DNA of 64,000 nt from Zhengitettix transpicula. Its lineage: Eukaryota; Arthropoda; Insecta; Orthoptera; Tetrigidae. The position numbers and the translations under genes were made by a program. The first letter of the stretch is position 1, and each line of letters starts with the position of its first letter. Shown here one piece after another: positions 1 through 13,582 of the stretch. The notes under the pieces are model-generated. The model searched no databases. It had not been told where the DNA came from and saw only the letters and a list, made by a program, of their open reading frames with translations. The stretch lies in the NCBI GenBank assembly GCA_037074705.1, contig CM073592.1, forward strand, positions 51,568,129-51,632,128, read 5' to 3'.

Positions 1-2482
1 TGTATAGGAAGGGGTTGTTTCTATAATATTGATTAACAGTATTCTCCAAATACGATGATCATTTAACGGTTAGGTTGTATTAAGTTATATATTTAATAAA
101 ACTCATTTTGAAAACAATTTATATTAACTGCAAATGCAATACTGTTATCGTTTCCGCATGACATGCACTTACGAATGAATACCAACTGGACTGTTCACAA
201 AATCTTCTTTTACATGGATGTATTCACAAATCTAATATTCCAGGGTGCAAAATATAGAGGACTCTTACAAGTGCCCCTTGAATGTCTGATAGCCTATACG
301 TATCACTGATACGAATCTGCTTACAAATCAGGCTGCAATTTTCTCTCTCGATGTGGCAACATCGCAGTCGCCGTCTCCCTCTCGGAGCCGGTTCCTGGGG
401 AGATTCAATCCCAGCACATATCAATCCCGTGCTGAGACAACAGAAACCGTCCATTCCCCGTACGCGAAATCCAAACAGCGCCCACTGACTGCCATCCCGT
501 CTTTGTCTAAAATACAATTTCGGCAAAGCAAATAATTATAAAAGGAAAGATTCAGCCATGATTCCATTTTATTTTCTGACAGAAAACTTGATGACCTTTG
601 TAAGCTAAAATGTAGAACAGCAGGAATTTCCGTGTATCATTATTAGTAAAAAATTCTCTTAATCACTCTTTGGAAATAGGAAGTAAAATAACTCTACGAT
701 TTTTATATTAGAAGGGGGGGGGATAAGCTTGACGTATCAAATTCAGGATTTTTGACAGCTCTGTCTCGACGTTAACCATCAAAATAATTTATGAAAAGAC
801 TATTTTTGGACCAAGTGTGTAGCAAAAACATGTGCAAGGTTCACTATCGAATAACAATCTACAAAAAACAAAGCCAAGTAAATAAGTATAAGTATTATAA
901 CATGGTCACTTTTCTTATTCTTTTTATTACGTGAGTTGTTAGATATTTTGGTGAAACACAACATATATGAATTATATATAATTCAATAGGTTCAGATTTA
1001 AATATATGCAGAAATGTGGATTTCATTAATATGGCTGATGGATCTCCAGCAAACTTCGGACCGTAATCTCGGGGATTTATGTTTTGCCGAACGTACTCAG
1101 AAATTATATTCAAGAAGCACGTTGGAATCCGGGCAAGTTTTAAGGAAGAAAATGGGAAATAATTAAAAAAGAGTGACAGTTGAAAGGAAGGATTGTGGTT
1201 TCAGCGCGGCAGTTGATGTAGAGATGTCGAGGTGGTCATAGCTTGCTGTGAGAGGAATCCTGGTGACGGACTCCGAGAAGACGCAAAGTCGAGTTTCCTT
1301 GTGGATCTATAGGCAAGACGCCAAAAAGAGAAGCAAGATGCAACCCAAATTAGCCAGTGGATAATTGACGCATCGCAACCACTTGACCGTTCGAATTTTG
1401 GTTGAAGTCGAATTTTAGTGATAGAGATTCGTGGTGCCATGTTAACTTAGGGTTGCCTTTATTTTATTTAATGCTTTGGGAAAAATTATTTTCTTTTAAT
1501 TAGTAATTAACATTAAAAACCGTAAACCCGTTGCGCAATATATTTAGCAAATAAGAAGGCATAGCTCAAGAGTTGGACATCATACGCAGGAAAAGACTTC
1601 TTGACCTGATACCAAAAAGCAAATTGTAAGAGGTACATCAACTAAACAGGACATAATCTGCCAGATCTAGACGAAGCTGAAGATCAACTCAGAACCTGAA
1701 ATTACTGTAAAATTATAACAGCTGATTTTATTCATAAATTTTGACTAAAAAGTCTTTCCTGAACCAATATGCTCGTTTAAAAGGATTTGATTCGCACTGC
1801 GGGACAGTAAAATATAGAAATTGATGTTACTGTCATTTAATTATTTCAATAAAACCTGAAGCCTACTAAATGTGTTCTTGTTTCAGAATCAAGTGTTTAA
1901 GCACTCCTTTTTCCGCTTGCGATCATCAGGTTTACAGCAAAAAGTACAATATTCTTTACAGCTGCACATTCAGCGATAATGTGACAAAAATATATTCCAG
2001 ATCGGTTTTTAAAGTCATTGGAAATCGTTGTTCGAATAATCTTCACTATTTCTTCATTTAGATACACATTCACTAAATCCATTAATCATATAATTCTGAC
2101 ATAGAAACACTCGATACGAAACAAATATGAAGAATAAAAACCAATTTCCCATCGCTTTATGACCGAGTGCCCGGAATTGCCCGTGTACTTATTTATATAA
2201 ACCCGAAAAAGTATTTCATTTTATATTAATATTTAGTCAAGAAGTGATTTAACCTAAATATAACTGTTCCTAGTTCCGTTCATATTTTCGACCGATAGTG
2301 CAATAATTCAACAGCTGCAAAATAAATTGAATTTTATTGTATCAATGCCAACAAACACTCCTCCGGATTTATTCTTAAATATACTCCTCGAGTATTGCGG
2401 GATATAATTGTCCCTCAGTCTTCTGACATTACGAAAGATTAAATTGATGAAGTTCTTAGCTATATTCACAATGTAAACAAAA
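1..2482. other. No gene seen
   Basis: AT-rich sequence with only short chance ORFs. 350-490 is GC-richer and CT-rich but has no supported exon. Confidence 0.6.
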
Positions 2483-2928
2483 AGTCGCGATCTTGGAGTC
2501 ACTAATATGGCGAGAAAATTAACTTACATTTTCCGCAAGGATCGTAAAGTATTCATATTGTTTTTTTATTCTCATTCTATGGACTGTTGATGTATAAAAT
2601 TATACTTTTTATTCAATGAAAATAATTCTGCTTTATTTCATTACGGAAAAAGCAACTATTTCCTTTGTTCGTCGCGTAGTAACGTCTCTTTGTCACGTGA
2701 CGTCACGGTCTCTTGGCGCGCAGTAATTTAACACAAAATTATCACGTTTTTCAATTATAATTCTTTCCACAATTATGGTAGGCATTTCTCAACCCTACAG
2801 TACCGTTTCGAGTGTTTTTAAGAATGTGTGTACCATGTTTCGTTGCAATCTGTTCACGCGTTATAATTTGTATAAAGATTAACGTAAATATGTGTATACA
2901 AATATACATCCTTTTTATTACATAGATT
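2483..2928 (+). repeat. Dispersed repeat B, copy 1
   Basis: Aligns through its length with 34211-34830, including the blocks ttccgcaaggatcgtaaagta, tttcctttgttcgtcgcgta and gcagtaatttaacacaaaa. No ORF, terminal repeats or A-tail identify its class. The sequence around tctctttgtcacgtgacg sits where copy 2 has a long CT tract. Confidence 0.75.
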
Positions 2929-5900
2929 GGAAAAAATTGTTTTATTTATCGTTTTTAACCAAGAAATCAGAAATACTGACGATATAGTACAAATGACAAC
3001 AAATTTGTTACATATATTCTGTAGCGGAAGTTAAGATATACGTTAAATTTGGCTTGAACAAATATATATATATATATATAATGCTGATTTTATACCATGA
3101 ATTAGAAACATGGAATACGAACTATTAATATAAGTTTGCGGTAAAAATAATTTCAGTTCCAAATTTAATCTATAACGAGATACGAGAAATATTAAGAGTA
3201 TATAGGAAATTATTTGTCCCACAGATATTTAGCCACAACAAATATTTATGGTCTATTTAATCTGTGAAATATTTTATGCTTTTATAAATCCATAATAAAA
3301 GGTTGGGCCGAGTAATGTAATCATGTATCTAATAAAATTAAAAGATGACTAAATAACACTAGGAACAGACAGTCTTTTCTAGTGAGTACCGATATTATTT
3401 GTTCATGAACGGAATACGGGTTAAATAAAATGAAATATTATTATTTTTGTTTTGTATTACAAATTTGTACTAAATAATACAGAAATAACGGGTCTAGCAA
3501 AACAGTTTAGGAAGCTGTATCACATGGACACGGTTGGGTGATTTCGTTCACATAAATATTCCGTATCTCTACTGTCGGAGGAAAAATTATGGTTCGGAAA
3601 ATCACATTTGCTGGCTAAAGATGAGTAACCATCATAATCAAATAAATCTTCAAAAGTTGTAAATCTTAAAGCTTACATGGCATTAATATTTCCGGGTGAC
3701 ATTAGTTACAAAAATGCTATACATAAATTAATAGGTGTCATATTGAAAACTATCATGAATGTTGGCGTTTTCCTCAGAATCCTATTGGATTTCAACAGAT
3801 GCCTGGTCCGTGAGAAACAGATAATTAATATGACACAACGTGGGTTGAGAATTAATAATATTACAAATAATTGTTTATATTCATGAAATGTAAACCGAAA
3901 AATGATACAAATAATGTAATAATAGGCATTAGAGTCATATTTTAAGAATCAATTTTTTAAAAAGAATCCATGACAAAATATGTCATACTTAAAAATCGCC
4001 TTCAAATACAATACAAGAAGTATTGATTTTGTTCTCTGTTATTATAGACAAAACTATGAAGAAAATATTTGGTAAATGATGAAATTCCCCAGAGGTTTGG
4101 AAGGTAGTAAACGAAAAATCGTAACAAAGAATGTCGCAACGCCGCAGTCGCGGCCACAGCCAGTTAGTGCAATCGCAATGGTCATCAAAGTATTTTTTTT
4201 ATTTTTAACTGGACTATGTTATGCGTGAAAGAATATAACTTACATATTCTCAGTGATTGACGATGTTGACCAAAGTTTCCCGAAGACCACCGATGTTCTA
4301 TTGAATGCTAAATTTGATACTGTTAACACAAATTTATTACATAAAGAAAATAGACGAGGTAACAATACTGAAGAAATATCTATCTATAGATGCCACATTT
4401 ATTGTTTAGTTCTGTTGGGGTCTTGAAAAATATAAAAAACCTTGTCTCCACTTAAGATAAATACGATTACAATAATTCAAACTATTAGTTTTTTAATTAA
4501 TAGATTTATTTTTGCGGAACAAAATTCTGCATCCTTAATAGAGTTGCCGAATAAACGCGAATTGAACTAAAAAATATTCTGTTATTACGTTACGTGTCTG
4601 TGATTATTTTGTTTCGCTTTAAATAATAACAGTATTTTTTTTCCTTTTATGTCAATTCAAATAAAACTAAAGTCATGCTGCGGCTACTTCATAATTCTTA
4701 TAAAACCGAATTGTGTAGGAATATTCTTATAATAGAGCATAAGTAACCAAATGGTTGAAGCATGTCAGAGAAGAGTAGGTTTAAATGTGGATGCTTTTGA
4801 ATATTTTCTTGGATGCATTTTTTCTTTTTTGTGATACATTATTAAGAATATCTTTTTAAGTACCTATAATACGTCTTCAAAACTCAAAATTTGGTAATAA
4901 AAGTTAATATACGGGGGTTATTTCGAAATATAATCGACTATATCATACTCCCATTTATCTTACTAATCAAAGTTTTAAATACAATGTAACGCGTGTATTT
5001 TGGTTTAGTTTTGCTTTGTCTCGGAAGTGTTGTGTGCTGTGGTTTGGAGAATTCGAAATCGTGCACGTGCGTGGGGGTGGAGAAGATAAATATTTCCATC
5101 CAAGTAATTTTCGTGTCCTATCTCGATTGTTGGTCTCTCCATGACAGAATAGTTGGCCATTGTTGACTACGGAACTGCAGCTGCGTGCTATAACTCTTGT
5201 AACAATGGAAGAATTAGTGAAATTGACATTTCGACGAAGTTTTCTAATAATGAAAAAAAGGGGGGGGGGCTATAATGGAGGGAACGGAGATAAGCTTTTG
5301 AAACTGGACAGTTGTTCTGCTCTCACCGCAGCTGGTGGATGTGATTATGAGAGTCTCCGTATTGCTTTACGTGTATACGTTTTAAGTGTCACCGATCTAC
5401 AAATCTCATGAGTTCTGCTGTCAACGTTTCCAAGTTGTTGTCTCTGATATAGTCCGAGGCAGAATTGTCGTGAGAAAGGGGCCACAATTTGTTAGTTAAG
5501 AGTTCATCGAAGCCACACAATTTAGTACGACGGCTTGCCAGCAATCAATCCGGAGGCCGACGCCTTATCCAGTGGTCAACCTCTGAGTCGACGCCTTGCA
5601 ACGGTCCTGAATAAAGTCATCACTGCACTTAACCCGTTCTGCCGGATGTGAGATACGGAGACGTCGGTACGAGAGCTACAGCAAGAAACACAACACAGAA
5701 TAGCAGGACGTATTTGGTACGGGCAGCAGATCTCTTCAATGTAAAAACCACAGGTGCCTGAGATAAGAGTTTTTCATGCTCAACTGTAATAAACTTATAT
5801 AAAAATTTCTTTAATGGTCAATAATTTTTTATTTAACGTAAAAACCCAGCCCACAAAAATAATTCTTTACAACAATATAGTTCAGAAAAGTATATATGTA

Positions 5901-7204
5901 ACAATTTTTGTTTTTGCAGTAATTACCTCCATCTCACCTAAAATGCTAATTTCTTCCAATAAATATTGCTTACATACTAGTGAATAAATAATTTCGTACA
6001 GAGATTTTATTTAAATATTAATTTTCACGATATAATGTAGAAAGTATGCTTGATAATAATTTCTAAATACATAGAATATTTATGATAATTATTGTGTTTC
6101 GGTGCAGTTTATCTACGTATTTCGAGCAGGTTTTTATAACAAATAATTCATCAAATATGTATTTATTCAAAATGTTTCAAAGTTGAAGCTTTGAATAAAG
6201 TCAATAGGCATAAAAACCCTTTTCCGCTTATAAGAATTCGTTTATCAAGCCGTCTGTTAAGCTCCTATATTAAAACTTCCATTAATTATCCCCAGATATT
6301 TTCAACGTTTAATCCAGGATTTATTTTCATCACCCACTGGCAACGAATCTAAACAGCGTCCTACTGTACATTTTTATTTTACCGCTTAGATTTGTTTTAA
6401 AATATAGCATACACCATTCATAATTTCTGAAAGAAAATCGTATAATCTGGAATATCCCGCAATATTTAACATATTTTAACAAGTCTCGAATTTTAATCGT
6501 GCAAACATTAATGAGCCACACAAATTGCATGGGCATGTATGTAACAAATTTATTTATTCCTCTCGATCATACATAACAATTTCGCATCGTTACAGCGATC
6601 TGTATAGTCAACGTCAGAAAGATACTGCAGTGTTTTGTTAACATTTGACTTATTCAATCGCTCTAATTAATTTTAAAATTATTTTACTACTGTAGAGGCA
6701 CAAAATGTATCTGTCATTTAACCGATCCACCATATACACTGGATAATCAAATTAATTTACTACTGAATCGTTTTCATAAAATTTTATTGTTTCATCTCTA
6801 TACAGTGTCAATTAAGGTAATTGAAAAATTCTGCGTTTAAGTTCAAACGCAGCTTTATAACGGTATGTCATAGATATTTTGTTACACTTGACTTACGACG
6901 GATAATTATCCTTCATGTTCAGTAATTAATTATTGAATATTATTTGATTCCTTCTATAAACGGGAAAAAAAATTTTTTATTAAGTAAATCAGAATCAATT
7001 GAACACAGAACATTGATTCGATTTAATCTCAGTACAAATGCCTCTTACCTCTTTTTCTACCTACAGTTTTATTGTTATCATTCACTTACGGCCTAAGTTT
7101 TAATTGATTACAGGTCAGAGTTTTTGTTATATGTAACTAAATATTTGAGACTTTATCCTGAATGAAGTTTGGTGATAATTTTTAATTGTGAATTAAGATT
7201 GAAA
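2929..7204. other. No gene seen
   Basis: Short ORFs only. 5000-5700 is GC-richer and contains the repeated word cgacgcctt (5567, 5594) and an AATAAAG at 5611, possibly an old LTR end, but I could not find a partner copy. A G-run lies at 5262-5270. Confidence 0.5.
3062..3080. repeat. (AT)n microsatellite
   Basis: A short AT run of about nine units. Confidence 0.85.
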
Positions 7205-7281
7205 ATATACGATGGTGGCGGGAATAGAACACGGGTCCGCAGCTTTGTACGCAGGAGCTCAAACCATTCAGCTACGTATTG
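7205..7281 (-). other. tRNA-like (SINE head or tRNA relic)
   Basis: On minus: TAGCTGAATGGTTTGAGCTC resembles a pol III A box, and GTGTTCTATTCCCGCC a B box, about 35 bases later. The arms do not fold into a complete cloverleaf and the acceptor stem fails, so it is not a functional tRNA gene. Confidence 0.35.
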
Positions 7282-7444
7282 GAAGCGTTTTTAACTCAGT
7301 ACGAATGTCTTTCCTTCTTCACGAGTCAAAAAAATGAGGCTGTGAATGAATGGTGTCAGTAAAATTGGAGGTAGATAATTAATTAAAACACTCGTACTTT
7401 AGCCAGTGTTTTCCATCTTACTTCGTAGGTCAAATATTTTCGCC

Positions 7445-7660
7445 AAGCTTCATAGCTGAGCTTTGAGATAAAAGATTCTAATATTATTATTTTTTATTAA
7501 ATTAAAAAATTTCCCCAAGCTTCATAGCTGTGCTTTGAGATAAAAGATTCTAATATTATTTTCATTTAATAAATGAAAAAAATTTTCCAAGCTTCATAAC
7601 TGAGCATTACGATAAAATATTCCAGTATTATTTATTTTATAAATCAAATAGAAATATAAT
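7445..7660 (+). repeat. Degenerate three-copy tandem repeat, 72-bp unit
   Basis: AAGCTTCATAGCTGAGC-type units begin at 7445, 7517 and 7589, followed by ttgagataaaagattctaat. Copy 3 is the most diverged. Similar short blocks (ctttatagctgag, tttcatagttaag) occur near 20583 and 20890. Confidence 0.75.
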
Positions 7661-9020
7661 TAAATTCAGCACTGGAGTAATAATTAGGCACTGAAGTGAC
7701 AAGCCACGGTGAATTGTTTGTTTCAACACTTGAATTCTCTATTCAAATCGTGATTTTGCATAATTATGGATCCGATGAATATGAAAATTAACGAGCACAT
7801 TGTTAAACATGCCATACGCCGCGTTCCTGTAACTCCAATACTATTTGCATTTATTGTTACTTTTTTAATTTAGTTGATCTCCAGTAAAACACGCAAAACA
7901 CTTTTAATTCTCTAGAAAGACGAATTGGGGAGGTAACGCGAGGAACAACAATTTGCAGAAGAATTCGCTCTGGAATTTCTGTGAGTTCTGTAGAAGAATG
8001 CTCTTGTGGAAACATACGCATCTCTTTTTGGATTCAACGGACCGAAATACACTTCTAAGGACTGAAAATTTGTATTTATAAAATAATTATGAATAAATAT
8101 CCATACTTCATACGAGAATGAAAATAATATCCCCGGTCCTTAAAATTAAATTTAGCTTTTGGAACAAAGCTTTGTCTACCACCTTGTCAGTTCATTAAAT
8201 GGACTAAAAAGATAGTTTTTATGTAAAAATAAATTTATTTCTGAGTCCCATAAACGGACTCAATTTATAATTATTTTCTCCTGTTACCACATTGACTCCA
8301 ATCAGTGGACTAAAATTATTATTATTGTAAAACTTATTCTAAAAGTTAAAATGTTTATTGAATAAACTATTTTTTTAATATTATATTTATCAGCAATCAG
8401 ATTACATTTTAATCTATAACCTATATAGCTTTGACATTTTATTTACATGTAATACATTATGGCATGATGAGATCCCCTCCAGCGAAGAGAACTTCTAATT
8501 CTTGTCTAGAGATGTGCTGGCCATTTTCTTTTCAGTCTTCTTCTTTCATAATTTTCTAGTAGTGGTTGTAATAATGGATTTGAATGTGATTTAAGCTTTT
8601 CGTGGTGACTAAAACTCTTTTGACGGGCAGTTTGACGATAGAACTTGTTTCTTTAACGCATTATTTAAAAGTCATTGCATCACTGTCAAGATTTTTTATC
8701 ATTTTTGTTGCTTTTTGAACCTATTTATTAGATCATCTACCATTCCCTTGATAACAAAATAATTTTTTACCTATAAATACCTGCCTCGCTGAGATAAAAG
8801 TAAATTGGGAAGACTTGAATTTTAAGTTTTATCTTTTAAAACTTCTGTATGAAAATTTATTACAGCCCAACGTACCGCTTCACAGAAACCCGTTCAGCTT
8901 TTTTACTGCAAAATAAACGAAATAAGATTTTCGAACGTCTCAATATGGCGTGTATTTGTTTGATATTAGTATAAAACGGCCTACAGTATGTGAAAAGTTA
9001 CATATAATACATAAATTAAA

Positions 9021-9070
9021 ATTACATGTAACGTTTCTTCCCTTTGTTTAGGGATCTCTTCATACGTTAT
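9021..9070 (-). repeat. Hammerhead-like motif with one core change
   Basis: The minus strand reads AUGAAGA (expected CUGANGA), an AUCCC...GGGA hairpin, then GAAACGUU. Only the first core base differs. Stem I pairs poorly. Similar in sequence to the motifs at 42.2-42.4 kb. Confidence 0.35.
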
Positions 9071-9225
9071 ATTTTTAAATAAACAATTTGTGATTGTTAT
9101 AAATGTTTAAATTTGGATAAACAATGTTTAACTGAAATAATTTAGACCTCCTGTACCAACTGCTATGTCCGAAATTTAATTTAAATCAGACATGTATCGA
9201 ACGAAGCCTTTCGCGGAGTATGTGA

Positions 9226-9355
9226 TTAACAAGAAGTTCTCGGGATTCCAGCCAGGGATAAATATTCAAGTGAAGATGATGCCAGAGACAGCCATCGAAA
9301 CGTCGTGTTAATACAATGTTTTCACCTCGTTTAAATCCCGAGAACTTCTTGTTAA
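9226..9355. repeat. Inverted repeat enclosing a hammerhead-like motif (PLE terminal-type)
   Basis: Arms 9226-9247 and 9334-9355 are perfect 22-bp inverted copies ending in TTCTCGGGATT. Between them lies GUGAAGA (one change from the CUGANGA core), a GAUG...CAUC stem, and GAAACGUC followed by GUG (9260-9307). The TCTCGGGATTCCAGCC block after the left arm recurs at 56571-56587 and, degraded, at 44.9 kb. I read this as the terminal region of a Penelope-like element. Confidence 0.5.
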
Positions 9356-11995
9356 GTCACACGCTGTTTTAATTTTTAATTATACTTTGATATGGCTAAT
9401 AATCTTATCACAGCCCTTAGTAATAACGAAAAAATGTTTCGTCCATCGGTTCTCATGGAAACATTACTACACACAAGTGAGACCGGCAGTTGAGGACAAT
9501 TTGAGGAACAATTACTATAAAAATGGCAAAATATGGAATTTCGGAGATAAAAAAGATTAGTTTAAAGTAATGTAAGCTTAAGTAATATATTATTTTAATG
9601 TAATTTTAACAATAAGATATATTTAACTAACTTTAACGGACGTTTTAGAATTTAAAAAATTATTTAACAGCGATATGTTCCGGTACCTTCTTCAGTCTGA
9701 GGAAATATTTAAGTCATCTAGACACAGCCTGAAAAGGGTACAAATACGTAACAAAACAAAGCGGTGTGAAATAAATGTTTTGATCATTTATTTTTAATTA
9801 TAAAACATGTCTATTTTGGGTGTTAAATATATGTTCTTTTGAGGTAAGCTTTCTTCAACTTAATTAGTGGTTAAATTTTATTTTAAATTATGTATAAACG
9901 GTTAAGTATTCTGTTTAATATAAAATGATAGGCAATGAAACTTTATTGGACGATCTCCTTCTGTACCATTTAAGTTTCTCCTATTTTACAGGAAATGACA
10001 ATAACTTATGGCATACATTTCTAACATACTTTCAGTAATTTTTTCCGTAAATTAAAAAATATATTCGAGGCGATCATAAATTCAATTCCTTCAAAACAAT
10101 ATTGGAAAAATAATATATACATATATATATATAATGTAAATAATTTTTAATTAATTACTTGTTTGAAATTTTTAATTGTTACTGTCAGTTAAAAGAGATC
10201 ATGTTTACCTTCAAATAGCAGTAAACTAATTACAAAATTTATGTAATGGTTATTTCTTCAAGTAATCGAAGAAAATTATATATTTTCTTCAAGACGACGG
10301 GAATGTGTATTACAGGGGAGTACGACAACGTACCAGGGTGTTGCGTTACCACTTACTCTGCTCCTGAGTAACTCAAGCTGGCCCCTCTGAGATCTTATTT
10401 TCAAAGAAAATTACTTACGCCTACGAGAGCTCAGGAATGCCCTATCACATTTTGTTTTACTTTTGGAAATTATGCTGAAGTGATAGAACAGGACGGGTGA
10501 CGACCAAATATTATCCGCATATATTTAGTGGACAGTGCAAATAAGATTCTTGCAGACCTTTTTTTATATAAAACCTATGTAACTAAACTTTTCTCAATAT
10601 TTTGATAATAATTACGTATTTAGTGCATACACCCATTGCTCATTTATGAAAAAAAGGATTTATTTAGCATCTGCTCTCATTGTGTCGATTTCTTCTCAAA
10701 GTTTAGAATTACATACGTGATATTACCAACTGTCATTCCACACTCGAAGGCATCGAGCAATCCGGTTACCGGATGAAAGCGGTTTACTGTAAATAGATAT
10801 TGAAATCAAATTTATTCGTTTTGTATAAGGTTCACAACCCTTTAATACCGCCTGAAATGGCCCCTTAATCGAAACAGACTCTGGCGGAATGCCAATCCTC
10901 GGGCTTCACAGATTTGTACTTTTTGAAAATTTCGAGACTTCAAAGACGCACATTACGTGCTATATACGTAATGAAAATTATAAAATATCTGTCATTCTAT
11001 CATATATGAATATATAATATTATCCGATTGAGAATATAACTTCGTTCAGACTGATGTATACGATGCTCTCGGTAAAAATCACGAAAGTTTCATTACTTAT
11101 ATTTATAATTAATTTATTTATTATTTCCATTATTCCTCTATTGGTGAAACAAGAGCATATTAAACACTTACCACGTGCTACAAGCATCATGAATAATAAA
11201 TTACATTTATGATACGTTAAGAAATTAATATAAAAGACATGAATAATATGCATTACTTAAAATAATAAAATTTAATACTAAAAAGAACTTTAATTTATTA
11301 TATACAAAAAATTATTAAATATTAAAACACCAGAATGGAAAAATTCTCGGTCGAACCCATTCCAATCCGTTAATTGTTTCATGTCCTATATGTGAGAAAC
11401 TATAAATTATCAATAAGAATTAATACTTAAGTAACAAATTTTATTAAATTCAGAATATAAAGTGAATATATAAATGAGAAAACTTAACACGCCATTCAGA
11501 GTAATTTAAGTAACGACGAAAAAAATAAAAAATATTTTATCACAAATTCAAACAAATCGTCAGAACTATTTTCCGAGGCTAGTCGTCTCGATACTCTCGT
11601 ATATAATAAAAACAAAGACAGCAGTAGGAATTTTTAAAAATTGTACTTACCTCGATAATAATTTTCCTGTTACCACTCGTGATCGTCAAATTAACGGCCA
11701 TATTCTGAGAATTTTTTTTTTCATAAGTTAAATTAAAGAGAAATTTTTTAGAATCGATAAATAAGTGTTGCTATTTTGCAGGTTTTATATGTAAGTTGAA
11801 TATATAATTTCAGTGCCGACTACTTGAAAAAAATGAAGCTCCGATCAGAGAAAGAAATACAAGAAAATAAAGTTAAAAACTGCAACTTTATAAACAGAAT
11901 TTTTCAACTTTTTCCGGAATAGTCATTGTCATTTTTTTAGTAATTTTTCGTTAGTCATTTGGTTTGTGTTGCTTGTCATCTTTACAGCTCTTACG

Positions 11996-12035
11996 ATACC
12001 TGACGAAAACAACAAAGATTGAAGAAACAATGTGT
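11996..12035 (+). ncRNA. Hammerhead-like motif, both core boxes present
   Basis: The order is AUAC, CUGACGA, a weak CAA/UUG hairpin, GAAA, CAAU, GUGU. AUAC pairs with GUGU (one wobble). Both core boxes are intact, because the fifth base of CUGANGA is free. The cleavage triplet reads AAU instead of a GUH type, so activity is doubtful. The surrounding 11940-12060 resembles 42650-42770, so this is a dispersed repeat. Confidence 0.4.
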
Positions 12036-12060
12036 GAAACTTAACTTGTTCCTTAATTTT

Positions 12061-13582
12061 GACTTGTTACAGGCTCCTTCATTTTCTTTTTGTTGTTTTA
12101 AATATATATAAGCTACGGCAGGATCTATTCTATTCTATATGAAAATAACCACGGCAAAACAATTTCAACAGGAATTACTAACTCATCTACTTCAATCGGA
12201 AAATGATCATGTATGTATTTCTATAAAACCCCTACTGCCACTCTCCATTATTGTGAGAATAAATTCTGAGAATGTGATTCGATAAAAAACTCATAACAGA
12301 TGGTCGGAACAAAAAAACATAACAATAGAAATACGCACAAAATTTATTAAGAATATTTAAATAATACACTATTTGTATATCGCAGTATCCTTCATATCAG
12401 TGCCAATAAATTAGAGATAATAATTCAGTGGAAATTAATTAATGCTGAAAGTTGGCATAACCAGATTAACTTAGAAAAACTAAAGGCTTCAGTTGATTAA
12501 TGCGTAGAGCAATATTATCCGAATACACAAGATGACAGCTAATGATCTTTATAATATCAGTTTAAAATAATAAGATGTAGACAGTTTTCCATACAATTCT
12601 TAACTATGTATCCACATGCCGTTTTCCTTCACAGTGAGGCTAACACGGGCTTCCATTGAAAATGCAACTGCAAACAAAAGTGAATAATTAATTCCAACAG
12701 CGCATCTCAGCTATCTTTGTGTAGCAATTCTAAAGGGCGTCTCTTCCTGCCCCAGTGGGCATTCTGGTGAAACGATTTTTTAGTTCCCTAGCGCCATGGA
12801 TGAATTTGGACACCCTAAAGCGAGACGAATATACTCTTCACATGTTTAATTAACAGATTCTCGGAAAAAAAATTGTTTGAATCTGGAACGAAATTCATGA
12901 ACATGAAGCTTGTAATTCATATATTGTAACTTATTTCTAGCTAAAATTAACCACCAAAATGAGTAAATATTTGTGTTGAAATATTTAGAATAACAACAAT
13001 GGAAGGGTGCGTGTTTAATATCAAGTCTATTTAATTTTTTAATATCAAGTTATTCGATTTTTGCTTATATTTTCCTCGAAAATTAATTCCATGAAGCAGG
13101 CCTATATTTTGCAATCTCTAAAATGTTACCCATATTTTGAGCACACGTATTATTATTATTATAACTGATAGAATAAACATCACACTTAATTAAAACGTAT
13201 CTCAGTAAATAACACATCGCTGAAAATTCCTTGAATTCCAATGGAAGTTATTTACTTAAAATAGCAATATTAAAATAAATATTCTCTTGGATGCTTTTAT
13301 CTCCTTTCATTTTTTCGTTTCTTTGTTTTCAATACTTCTCGATAGTTTTGATCTATCTGCAGTCAAATCATCGCAACGTGAATTTAAGCATTCCTGTAGC
13401 CTCGGGCTACAGATATCAACGGGGCTTGTAAGTTCCAATTCTCTTTTTATTTCATTATATTAAATTCTTCGTGCTCTATGCATATTTCTATGCGTTCATC
13501 ACTTTCAATCCTTCATATACCTCAATTAGTTTGAGCAATTTATTTCTTATTTCTTAATGAAGTAAGCTTTCTCGGTGTAAAT
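12061..13582. other. No gene seen
   Basis: AT-rich. A short hairpin (CTGTAGCC/GGCTACAG) near 13394-13412. Confidence 0.5.

Larger units (their letters stand above)
7661..11995. other. Noncoding apart from the hammerhead-like repeats
   Basis: Beyond 9021-9070 and 9226-9355, I see AT-rich sequence, a TA run at 10112-10133 and no supported exon. Confidence 0.5.

Noticed and set aside
7205..7281. A genuine tRNA gene on the minus strand
   Set aside because: A-box and B-box words are present, but no complete cloverleaf or acceptor stem forms.
13394..13412. 8-bp hairpin CTGTAGCC/GGCTACAG
   Set aside because: Isolated, with no terminator or element context; expected by chance at this scale.
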